From: Oscillospiraceae bacterium | GTDB taxonomy: Bacteria > Bacillota > Clostridia > Oscillospirales > UBA644 | Assembly: GCA_015067305.1 (NCBI GenBank) | Contig: SVMT01000001.1 | Location: 92,749 to 156,748, forward strand | Reading direction: 5' to 3' | Length of the DNA: 64,000 bases | In this document: in pieces, positions 25,989 through 34,078 of the stretch | Layout of the letters: each line of letters starts with the position of its first letter | Numbering within the stretch: the stretch's first letter is position 1 | The notes under the pieces: model-generated | Told to the model about the DNA's origin: nothing | What the model saw: the letters and a program-made list of their open reading frames with translations, nothing else | Databases searched by the model: none | Position numbers and translations under genes: made by a program

Positions 25989-26100
25989 TAGGTATCAGGT
26001 AATAGGTAATAGGTTATAGGTTTTAGGTTTTAGATAATAGATATATACTAACACCTAATACCTAACACCTCATTTTGCATTTTGCATTCTGCATTCTGCA
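25989..26100. repeat. Composite heptamer array joining both repeat families (16 units)
   Basis: Sixteen units in one unbroken 7-base frame: six TAGGTNN-type, the 19-base core at 26032-26050 (same strand as at 12645), three NACCTNA-type, then four TTNTGCA units, the complement of the TGCARAA family. Directly abuts the leader of the membrane protein gene. Confidence 0.95.
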
Positions 26101-26119
26101 TTTAATAAAGGAGGTTTTT

Positions 26120-26710
26120 ATGGCACTCGTTCTTTTCGGTTTGATTTGCGTGCTTGTGAATTTCGGTTTTGAATTTTACAGCACCAATTTGGGTGCGAAT
26201 GTCATGATCGACATTCTTCCCGATTTTGTGGGATATCTTATCCTCTATTTTGCATTGGAAAAGCAGGAGTCTAACGGCAGATGGTTCAGAGAATCTCTTT
26301 CCGTCGGCGTTGGTATGCTGGTAGTCAGCGTTCTTGTTTTCCTTTCGCAGATCCAATTTTTGTTCAGTTGGACAAACACCCTTGATTCTAAAGTCTTTGC
26401 GTTGTTTGTTTCATTGATAACCGCAGGCGTCAACCATATCGGAAGCATTATTTATGCTCTCACTATGGTATTTGCGGCTTTGTTCAGTCTCGCTATGATG
26501 TCCGAGGCTGACAAGATAAGACATAAAGGCTGGTCCGTGACGTATACGGTGTTCTTCATGCTGTATGTGGCATTGGCTGCTGCCTATGTTGTTCTTCAAT
26601 TTATTCAGCTTCCTTTCAGCTCTAATCTTATCGCATTGCCCGTTAATATCGCGTTTATTCTGGTGTTCTATTTTTCCACCAAAACGCTTGATGTTTTCGA
26701 AGGCAGATAA
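26120..26710 (+). CDS. Polytopic membrane protein of unknown function
   Basis: 196 residues from the ATG at 26120 with AAAGGAGG before it; an in-frame upstream extension is repeat-derived and rejected. Five hydrophobic stretches (about 2-18, 35-50, 70-88, 100-140, 150-190). The segment IDILPDFVGYLILYFAL, with proline between helices, is the only distinctive feature. No family recognised. Downstream is a hairpin shared with spoVG on the other strand. Confidence 0.7.
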   Translation: MALVLFGLICVLVNFGFEFYSTNLGANVMIDILPDFVGYLILYFALEKQESNGRWFRESLSVGVGMLVVSVLVFLSQIQFLFSWTNTLDSKVFALFVSLITAGVNHIGSIIYALTMVFAALFSLAMMSEADKIRHKGWSVTYTVFFMLYVALAAAYVVLQFIQLPFSSNLIALPVNIAFILVFYFSTKTLDVFEGR

Positions 26711-26858
26711 AAAGAGCTTCGGAAAATCATAACATAATAGGAAGATTTGATTTTTAAAGAATATTTTTAGTCGGATTCGGGTTCTTGAAGCGCTTGCTCC
26801 TTCCGCCGCGTAGCGATTTCCCTGACGGATATGGAGATTTAAGATTTTTATTTTCCCA

Positions 26859-26920
26859 AACTAAAAATTTTCTCGGAAAGGGTACGGGAAAACCGTCTTT
26901 TATAAAAGAGGGTTTTCCCG
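26859..26920. repeat. Dispersed hairpin element (copy 1), likely bidirectional terminator
   Basis: 26885-26920 is a near-perfect hairpin: CGGGAAAACC and GGTTTTCCCG enclose a TCTTTT-AT-AAAAGA inner stem, with one G-G mismatch. The flank from 26859, AACTAAAAATTTT then GGAAAGGGT, recurs on the opposite strand at 41460-41495. It lies between convergent ends of the membrane protein gene and spoVG. Confidence 0.7.
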
Positions 26921-26943
26921 CATAGAAGAATCTTGTGTTGGTA

Positions 26944-27213
26944 TTATTCAGTCATTGATTCAAGAGCTTTTTGGTATTCGTCGATAATTGCTTTTTCAAG
27001 CTTTGTGCGCAGTTCCGAATTTATGGGATGTGCAACATCCGAGTATTGACCGTTCTTGTTTTTACGGCTGGGCATCGCCACAAAGGTCTTGCTGTCGCTT
27101 TCTATTATTTTGATGTCATGAATGACAAGTGCGTCGTCGAAGGTCACAGAGCATACTGCTTTCATTTTGTCGTTGCTGCAGATCTTTCTGACATTAATGT
27201 TTGTGATTTCCAT
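26944..27213 (-). CDS. spoVG: Septation/sporulation regulator SpoVG
   Basis: 89 residues from the ATG at 27213, since GGAGG lies 11 bases before; an earlier in-frame ATG at 27231 sits just upstream of that GGAGG. MEITNINVRKI, ALVIHDIKIIE, FVAMPSRKNKNGQYSDVAHPIN and ELR..LEKAI are SpoVG signatures. The protein binds nucleic acid and affects division and sporulation. Divergent from murC, a neighbour also seen in other Clostridia. Confidence 0.95.
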   Translation of the reverse strand: MEITNINVRKICSNDKMKAVCSVTFDDALVIHDIKIIESDSKTFVAMPSRKNKNGQYSDVAHPINSELRTKLEKAIIDEYQKALESMTE

Positions 27214-27426
27214 TTGTTGATTTACCTCCATAGAAGTTGAATTTGATTTGTTTCTGATTCGGTGCAGGTCAAGGACTGACGGACATAGTATCCTATTGAT
27301 ATTATGTTATTTAAAACGTCAAATATTCCGTGTCGGTTTTACATAAACTGATATTGGAAAAACAAAGCTGCGGTTGGACCGAAAATCCGTCGCTGCAAAA
27401 ATTCATTTAAAAAGGAGCTTTTTACC

Positions 27427-28797
27427 GTGACTCTCGATGGTGTTAAAAAAGTTTATCTGGCAGGGATCGGCGGCTCGTCTATGAGCAGTCTTGCCGAGAT
27501 ATTGTTCAACAGGGGCTATTCCGTAAGCGGATCTGACATGCAGAATTCCGCAACAACGGAAAGACTTTCTTCGCTTGGCATAAAGGTCTATATCGGTCAC
27601 TCCGAGGACAACATTAAAAATGAATGTCCGGAAGTTATCATACGAACCGATGCTGTTCAGGAAAATAATCCCGAAATTGCTTATGCTTTGCAGGCGGGTA
27701 TTCCCGTCCACAGAAGAGCTGAACTTCTCGGAATGATCCTCGACGGATACAAAACTCCCGTTGGTGTCGCGGGAACACACGGCAAAACCACTACTTCAGG
27801 TATGATCGCCTCAATCATTGCCGCTTCCGGCGCAGATTACAGTGCGATCATCGGCGGAAAAGTCAAACAGTTGGATTCTTCCTATATAATAGGTAGAGAA
27901 GATAATGTTTGCGTTTTCGAAAGCTGTGAATACAAGGATTCTTTCCTGAATTTCAATCCTTTCGTTTCCGTCATTGTGAATATTGCGGAAGACCATATGG
28001 AATATTTCAAAACACTCGATAATCTTATCGGATCCTTTAAGAAATATCTCCGCAACACCAAAGAAGGTGGCACAGTGGTCTATAATGCCGAGTGTGAAAA
28101 CTCTCTCACTATGATAGACGACTATAAGGGGCAAAAAGTTTCATTCGGAATTGTAAAAGGTTCGGTAACAGCTTCTGACATTTTTCCGAGAAATGGACTT
28201 TACAGCTTTACGGTCATGTATCACGGTGAAAAATTCTGTGATGTTTCCCTTTCTGTTCCCGGTGCTCATAATGTGAAAAACGCATTGGCGGCAGCGGCGG
28301 CGGGTATCGTTCTGGGAATATCTCCCGAAGCGATCAGCAAAGGACTTCATGATTTCGCGGGTACAAAACGCAGGTTCGAATACCATTGCACGGTGAACGG
28401 AGCTGTTGTTGCTGATGACTACGCTCATCATCCCGACGCTTATGATGTGACATTCAGAACCGCAAGAGAGTTAGGCTTCAAAAGGGTCATTGCAATTCAT
28501 CAGCCTCATACGTTTTCAAGAACGAAAATGCTGATGAAGGAATTTGCCCAAGTCCTGTCTCAGGTTGACCACGTTATAGTGTCGCCTATTTATGCCGCAA
28601 GAGAAACAAATGACGAATACAATGTCTATGCAGAGGATCTGGTTGCGCTGTTGCCAAATGGCGAATACCAGCCCGATTTTGAGCATATTGCACAAAGAGT
28701 TAAGGAGATGGCACAGCCCGGAGACCTGTTTATCACCCTCGGCTGCGGTAATATCTACCTTGCTGCAGAGCTTATAACCCGCAAATACGGGGATTAA
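27427..28797 (+). CDS. murC: UDP-N-acetylmuramate--L-alanine ligase
   Basis: 456 residues, GTG start with AAGGAG nine bases before. Mur ligase layout: UDP-binding AGIGGSSMSSLAEIL, ATP loop GTHGKTTTSGM, central domain NIAEDHMEYF, VPGAHNVKNALAAAA, and C-terminal DDYAHHP and GCGNIY. It adds the first amino acid of the peptidoglycan stem. Confidence 0.96.
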   Translation: MTLDGVKKVYLAGIGGSSMSSLAEILFNRGYSVSGSDMQNSATTERLSSLGIKVYIGHSEDNIKNECPEVIIRTDAVQENNPEIAYALQAGIPVHRRAELLGMILDGYKTPVGVAGTHGKTTTSGMIASIIAASGADYSAIIGGKVKQLDSSYIIGREDNVCVFESCEYKDSFLNFNPFVSVIVNIAEDHMEYFKTLDNLIGSFKKYLRNTKEGGTVVYNAECENSLTMIDDYKGQKVSFGIVKGSVTASDIFPRNGLYSFTVMYHGEKFCDVSLSVPGAHNVKNALAAAAAGIVLGISPEAISKGLHDFAGTKRRFEYHCTVNGAVVADDYAHHPDAYDVTFRTARELGFKRVIAIHQPHTFSRTKMLMKEFAQVLSQVDHVIVSPIYAARETNDEYNVYAEDLVALLPNGEYQPDFEHIAQRVKEMAQPGDLFITLGCGNIYLAAELITRKYGD

Positions 28798-29107
28798 ATC
28801 GGGAAAATCGGCGAAAAAACCGAGTTGAATTGCGCATAATTTACAACACTTAAAAAGTTTGGTAGGTTTGCACAACAACTTTTTGTCAAAAACAAGGATT
28901 GACCACAATATGTGGGTTCCGATTGTCTGAAAAGGTTTCAAAAATCTATATGTTGTGTGTGTGCTGTAAAGCATGCATAACAGCATGTTGCTTTTGATGT
29001 GTAAATATTCATAAATTGATGTTATATAACGTGCTTTTTTTGGTTGATTTCAACAAATGGCACCGAAAGATGCGACTTTTTAAATTCGGAAGAAATTAGA
29101 CTTGTTC
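28798..29107. other. AT-rich non-coding spacer before the transport operon
   Basis: No credible gene. Several short inverted repeats occur: CCACA-ATA-TGTGG near 28909 and CATGC-ATAACA-GCATG near 28973. No known RNA family was recognised. Confidence 0.5.
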
Positions 29108-29136
29108 TTGACATTTGCTCGGAAAAGTATTATAAT
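29108..29136 (+). promoter_or_regulatory. Consensus sigma-A promoter of the glycan transport operon
   Basis: Perfect TTGACA (29108-29113), 17-base spacer and perfect TATAAT (29131-29136), the best promoter in the window, in line with heavy codon bias in the genes behind it. Confidence 0.92.
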
Positions 29137-29181
29137 ATATGTATGCAAGCCGCATATGGTGTGGTTTTGCACCCTTTTTTG

Positions 29182-29206
29182 ACCCGGAAAACAAAATCGA
29201 CCGGGT
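29182..29206 (+). promoter_or_regulatory. Inverted repeat in the operon leader
   Basis: ACCCGG (29182-29187) and CCGGGT (29201-29206) are separated by 13 bases, about 45 bases after the -10 box. Could be an operator for a sugar-responsive repressor or a 5' mRNA stem. No regulator gene is adjacent. Confidence 0.5.
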
Positions 29207-29246
29207 AAAATCCAGTTAAGAATACATTTTAAGGAAGGTGTTCACA

Positions 29247-32129
29247 GTGCAGATTCGCAAGAGTAAATGTACGGCTGTTATGCTTATGGTGGCAATTGTT
29301 ATCCAGTTGTTCGCAGTAGGATTTTCAGCAAGTTCATCTATTACGGAGGAATCCGCGTTAACCGCTTTCGTCCCTGTTTATAAGGAAGGTTCTTACGGTG
29401 AATACAAACAGACTTATTCCAGAGCTGCTATCGCGAAGGATAAAGTTGAAATTGATATTCACGGTTACACCGACGCTACGGACGATGTTACCACAGGTAC
29501 CGTAGACGGCGTTGCAAACTGCCTTATCACAACAGAAGAAAGCTCAGTCACTTACACAGTTAATGTACCCAGCGAAGGTTTCTATTCGATCTTCCTCGAC
29601 TATTACCCCATCAAGGGTAAAGGCGCTGCGATCGAAAGAGCTATCTACATTAACGGTGAAGTCCCCTACACAGAAGCAAATGCTGCTTCTCTCGACCGTC
29701 GCTATGTCGACAATGTTGCAGATCGTTCCGACCGTGAAAACTATTTCACAGAAGACGCTTCCGGCAACCAGATAAGACCGTCCCAGACAGAAGAACCTGT
29801 TTGGCTTAAGAACGCGTATTATCAGGACTCTTCCGGCAGCTATTCCGGTGCGCTCCAGTTCTACCTTGTTAAAGGTGAAAACACTATCACTATCGAATCT
29901 GTAAGAGAACCTCTTGCAATTTCCAAGATGTGGCTCTCCGGTAGTTCCTCTTATTCTAAATATGAAGGTATAAACTTCGGCGGCGATCAGCTTATCGCTA
30001 CAGTCGAAGCTGAATATCCCTCCGCTAAATCCGATGCTACTCTCTTCGCAGGTACAGACAGATCTTCTGCTGCTACAAGCCCCGCTTCCGCAGGTACTGT
30101 TAAAATGAACATCCTCGGTAGTACAAACGGTTCTGCTACTTGGAAGACTGTTGGTCAGTGGGTTGAATACGAAGTAGATATTCCCACAGAAGGTTATTAC
30201 AAGCTTGCTATTCGTTCCAGACAGAATGTAAACAGTGGTGCTTTCTCCAGCCGTGAGATCACAGTAAACGGAGAACTCCCCTATGAAGTTGCTTCTTCCG
30301 TAAGATTCAACTATTCTTCTGACTGGGAAATGGTTACCCCCATTGACGAATACAATGCTCCTGTTCTTTTCCACTTCAACGAAGGTAAAAACATTATCAG
30401 AGTTAAAGCTGTTCTTGGCGAAATGACTGATATTGTAAACGCTGTTGAAGCTGTTATCGAAAAACTCAACATTGATAACCGTAAGTTTGTTATGCTTATG
30501 GGTAACGTTCCTGACCAGTACAGAGACTACGACTTCGAAAACGAAATTCCCGAAGTTATTGCTGACCTTAAAGCACAGGCTGACACCCTCACAAAAATAT
30601 ATAACGAGCTTATCAACCTCCTCGGAGAGACAGGTTCTCAGACAGCTCAGCTCTATACGATCATCGAACATCTTTATAAGATGCACTATGATCCCGAAGA
30701 TATTGCTAAGTATTACAGCACATTCAAGAACAACATCGGTACTCTCGGTTCTTGGCTCATCTCTTCCAGAGAACAGCCCCTTGAAATCGACTATATCCTT
30801 ATAGCTGAACCCGATTACAAAGCACCTAAAGCAGAAAAAGGCTTCTTTGCTAACTTCGGACATCAGGTATCAATGTTCTTCTCCTCATTCTTTACAGACG
30901 TTAATGCTATCTCCGCAGTGAACGAAGTTTCTTACGACAAGAAGGTTTCCGTTTGGATGACAAACGCACGTGACCAGGCTCAGATCCTCAGACAGATCGT
31001 AGACAGAAGCTTTATTCCCGACTACGAGATCGACGTCGACCTCCAGCTCGTTCCCGCAGCGTCCCTCCTTCCCTCAGTTCTTGCAGGTGTAGGTCCTGAC
31101 GTAGCGATGAACCTTGTTCCCGAAAACATTGTAAACTATGCGGCTCGTAACGCACTCCAGGAACTCAACATTTTCGATGACCTCGAAGAAGTTAAGAAAT
31201 CCTTCCACAAATCCGCTTTCGAATCTACATTTGTAGATTGGGGCGACGGTGTTGTTTACGACTACGCACTTCCTGAAACTGTTACATATAACGTACTCTT
31301 CTACCGTGAAGACGCTGTAAAAGATCTCGGTATCGAACTTCCCAAAACATGGGATGACGTTTACGATATCATCGCAGTTCTCCAGAAGCAGTATATGGAC
31401 TTCGCACCACCGGATTACCTGACACTTCTCTATCAGAACGGCGGCGAACTCTATAAGAACAGCGGTTCTCAGATCAACATGGATGAAGAGCTCTCCATTC
31501 AGACATTTATTCAGTGGACCGACCTTTATACAAGTTATAAACTTCCTATTTCCTTCGACTTCTCCAACCGTTTCAGATTCAACGAAATGCCTATCGGTAT
31601 GCAGCTCTTCGATTTCTATAACAAGATTTCCGTATTTGCTCCCGAAATCAAAGGTCTTTGGTCTTTCACCACAGTTCCCGGTGTTGAACAGGAAGACGGC
31701 TCCATCAATAACACAGTTATTGCAAACTATGTAGGCTGCGTAATGATGGCTGAAGCTGATGATAAGGATTCCGCTTGGGAATTCATGAAGTGGTGGACAG
31801 GTGCTGACGCTCAGACAGAATTCGGTAAAGAAATCGAGTCTATCCTCGGTTCCGCAGCACGTTACAACACAGCTAACATCGAAGCTATGTCCGCTATGCC
31901 TTGGAAAGCATCTGAACTCAGATCTCTCCTTGCTCAGCTTGAATCTGCAGTCGGCTATCCTCAGTACGTAGGTAGCTACCAGGTAACTCGTTACCTTGCC
32001 TTCGCATTCAACGACGTTGTTGTTGATAACCTCGATCCCCGTGAGGTTGTTCTTGACTATATCCGTCCGATCAACGACGAACTTGAATACAAACGTGAAG
32101 AACTCGGTCTTCCGTATATTACAGATTGA
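29247..32129 (+). CDS. Fusion: CBM-like domains plus ABC solute-binding domain
   Basis: 960 residues. GTG at 29247 is chosen because AAGGAAGG lies nine bases before; a GTG at 29238 touches that site. Signal peptide (about residues 1-28). Residues about 45-230 and 250-410 are two beta-sandwich, CBM6/35-like domains (second: QWVEYEVDIPTEGYYKLAIRSR). A helical linker follows (410-540). Residues about 565-955 are a family-1 sugar-binding domain: VAGVGPDVAMNL-like segment, LPETVTYNVLFYREDAVKDLGI, LPKTWDDV, AWEFMKWWTGADAQTEFG. Binding proteins normally lack such domains. Presumably captures a polysaccharide or long oligosaccharide at the cell surface and delivers it to the permeases that follow. 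Confidence 0.85.
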   Translation: MQIRKSKCTAVMLMVAIVIQLFAVGFSASSSITEESALTAFVPVYKEGSYGEYKQTYSRAAIAKDKVEIDIHGYTDATDDVTTGTVDGVANCLITTEESSVTYTVNVPSEGFYSIFLDYYPIKGKGAAIERAIYINGEVPYTEANAASLDRRYVDNVADRSDRENYFTEDASGNQIRPSQTEEPVWLKNAYYQDSSGSYSGALQFYLVKGENTITIESVREPLAISKMWLSGSSSYSKYEGINFGGDQLIATVEAEYPSAKSDATLFAGTDRSSAATSPASAGTVKMNILGSTNGSATWKTVGQWVEYEVDIPTEGYYKLAIRSRQNVNSGAFSSREITVNGELPYEVASSVRFNYSSDWEMVTPIDEYNAPVLFHFNEGKNIIRVKAVLGEMTDIVNAVEAVIEKLNIDNRKFVMLMGNVPDQYRDYDFENEIPEVIADLKAQADTLTKIYNELINLLGETGSQTAQLYTIIEHLYKMHYDPEDIAKYYSTFKNNIGTLGSWLISSREQPLEIDYILIAEPDYKAPKAEKGFFANFGHQVSMFFSSFFTDVNAISAVNEVSYDKKVSVWMTNARDQAQILRQIVDRSFIPDYEIDVDLQLVPAASLLPSVLAGVGPDVAMNLVPENIVNYAARNALQELNIFDDLEEVKKSFHKSAFESTFVDWGDGVVYDYALPETVTYNVLFYREDAVKDLGIELPKTWDDVYDIIAVLQKQYMDFAPPDYLTLLYQNGGELYKNSGSQINMDEELSIQTFIQWTDLYTSYKLPISFDFSNRFRFNEMPIGMQLFDFYNKISVFAPEIKGLWSFTTVPGVEQEDGSINNTVIANYVGCVMMAEADDKDSAWEFMKWWTGADAQTEFGKEIESILGSAARYNTANIEAMSAMPWKASELRSLLAQLESAVGYPQYVGSYQVTRYLAFAFNDVVVDNLDPREVVLDYIRPINDELEYKREELGLPYITD

Positions 32130-32146
32130 TGGGAGGGGGATTCTAA

Positions 32147-33070
32147 ATGAAAAACAAAAATGACGCAGTAAAAGTCAAAAAACTTAAAAAGAGTAAAAGA
32201 TTCGAGAATCTTGACGTTGTAGTATTCCTTGGTCCGTTCCTTTTGGTATTCTTCGTATTTACGATCCTCCCGGTCTTCATCTCACTCGGTATCAGTCTTA
32301 CAAACTTCAATATGCTTGAGATCCCCGATTTCGTAGGTCTTACAAACTATCAGAAGCTTTTCCTTAACGACGATATCTTCTCAAAGGCTTTGACAAACAC
32401 AATGATCCTGGCCCTCATTACTGGTCCTCTTTCATACATTATGTGTTTCGCATTCGCTTGGCTCATTAACGAAGTTCCTCCGAAGCCACGTGCGTTCCTG
32501 ACACTTCTCTTCTACGCACCTTCACTTGCGGGCGGTTTCGCTTACGTTTGGCAGCTTATGTTCTCCGGTGACAGCTACGGTTATATCAATGGTATCCTTA
32601 TTGACCTCGGTATCATCACAGAACCTATCATCTGGCTCCAGGCAGAACAGACAATGTTCATTGTTTGTGTTATCATCGTTCTTTGGCAGGCTCTCGGTAC
32701 AACGTTCCTTACGTTTATCGCAGGTCTTCAGACAGTTGACCGTACTCTTTACGAAGCAGGCGCGGTTGACGGTATCAAAAACAGATGGCAGGAACTCTAC
32801 TTTATCACTCTCCCCTCTATGAGAGGTCAGTTGCTCTTCGGTGCGGTTCTTAACATCTCCGGTTCATTCGGTATCGGTCCCGTTATCACAGCGGTATTCG
32901 GTTTCCCGACAAACGGTTACAATCTTCACACAATCATGCACCACTTGGATGACTACGGCGGCGTCCGTTTCGAAATGGGTTACGCTTGTGCGATCGCAAC
33001 GATCCTCTTCGTTATCTCTTTCGTAGCAAACAAAGTATTCCAGTTCATCCTTGGTAGAATCGGTAAATAA
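32147..33070 (+). CDS. ABC sugar permease, MalF/LacF type (pair 1)
   Basis: 307 residues, GGGAGGGGG before ATG. Basic N terminus, then six membrane helices. The EAA loop that docks the ATPase reads EAGAVDGIKNRWQELYFITLPSM. Binding-protein-dependent sugar transport across the membrane, paired with the next gene. No ATPase gene is present in the operon, so a shared MsmX-type ATPase is inferred. Confidence 0.92.
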   Translation: MKNKNDAVKVKKLKKSKRFENLDVVVFLGPFLLVFFVFTILPVFISLGISLTNFNMLEIPDFVGLTNYQKLFLNDDIFSKALTNTMILALITGPLSYIMCFAFAWLINEVPPKPRAFLTLLFYAPSLAGGFAYVWQLMFSGDSYGYINGILIDLGIITEPIIWLQAEQTMFIVCVIIVLWQALGTTFLTFIAGLQTVDRTLYEAGAVDGIKNRWQELYFITLPSMRGQLLFGAVLNISGSFGIGPVITAVFGFPTNGYNLHTIMHHLDDYGGVRFEMGYACAIATILFVISFVANKVFQFILGRIGK

Positions 33071-33085
33071 GGAGGGGAAAACAAG

Positions 33086-34060
33086 ATGGCTAAAAAGAAA
33101 AATGTCGTAGTTGTTGATGGCGTTGTCCAGAAGCAAGAAATGGTCGGTATCTTCAAGAAAAGACCGAAGTACGACGAAGAAGGCAGAGAGATTCACTACA
33201 AAAAGAAGAAGCTCTTTAAGTCCAGAGTTAACAGAAGTTTCGGCGGCGACTTGTTCATGTTCCTGTTCCTCCTCATTGGTGGCGCATTCATGGCGTTCCC
33301 CCTTATCTTCGCTATCAGTAACTCACTCAAACCTCTGTACGAGTTGTTCCTGTTCCCCCCGAACCTTATCGTAAAGAACCCCACATTCAGGAACTATACG
33401 GATTTGTTCAACATCATGTCCAACTCCCTTGTTCCTCTGTCTAAGTACATATTTAATACTGTATTTATCACAGCAGTGGGTACAACCCTCAGAGTTATTT
33501 TCGGTACGATGGCTTCGTACCCCCTCTCTAAGAGAAACTTCCCCGGTAAAGCAGTCATCATGCAGACCGTATCCCTTTCTCTTATGTTTGCGGCTCCCGC
33601 AGCACAGATCGCTAACTACATGACAATGTCAGCTTTCGGTTGGATCGATACATATTGGGCAGTTCTTGTTCCCGCTATCGGTTCTTCCATGGCAGTTTAC
33701 CTTGTTAAAAACTTCGTTGACCAGTTCCCCGATGCAGTTCTTGAAGCTGCTCGTATCGACGGTACAGGCGAATTCAGACTCTTCTTCCAGATCGTTATGC
33801 CTAACTTGAAACCCGCTTGGATGACACTTATCGTTTTCGCGGTTCAGGAATATTGGAACATGGGTTCCACGATCTACATCTACAGAGAAGAACTTAAAAC
33901 TCTTAACTACGCGCTCAGCCAGGTTGCTGCCGCAGGTATCGCTCGTCAGGGCGTTGCGATGGCTATCTCAGTTGTTATGATGATCGTTCCTGTTATCACA
34001 TTCCTTATCACACAGAGTAACATCCTCGAAACAATGGCTACATCCGGTATGAAAGACTAA
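33086..34060 (+). CDS. ABC sugar permease, MalG type (pair 1)
   Basis: 324 residues, starts 16 bases after the previous gene with GGAGGGG. Lys-rich cytoplasmic N tail of about 50 residues, then six helices. EAA motif EAARIDGTGEFRLFFQIVMPNLKP. Heterodimer partner of the permease upstream. The long basic N tail is not typical. Confidence 0.92.
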   Translation: MAKKKNVVVVDGVVQKQEMVGIFKKRPKYDEEGREIHYKKKKLFKSRVNRSFGGDLFMFLFLLIGGAFMAFPLIFAISNSLKPLYELFLFPPNLIVKNPTFRNYTDLFNIMSNSLVPLSKYIFNTVFITAVGTTLRVIFGTMASYPLSKRNFPGKAVIMQTVSLSLMFAAPAAQIANYMTMSAFGWIDTYWAVLVPAIGSSMAVYLVKNFVDQFPDAVLEAARIDGTGEFRLFFQIVMPNLKPAWMTLIVFAVQEYWNMGSTIYIYREELKTLNYALSQVAAAGIARQGVAMAISVVMMIVPVITFLITQSNILETMATSGMKD

Positions 34061-34078
34061 AGAAAGGAGCAGAATGAG

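Noticed and set aside
27232-27426. Sigma-H-type promoter for spoVG
   Set aside because: An AGGAT-like -35 is present on the minus strand but no GAAT-type -10 at the needed distance.
29544-30863. Long antisense open frame (over 430 codons) opposite the fusion gene, and a similar one at 37977-39182
   Set aside because: Open only because of strong codon bias in the sense genes. No ribosome site, Cys/Phe/Val-rich shadow composition, and no domain.
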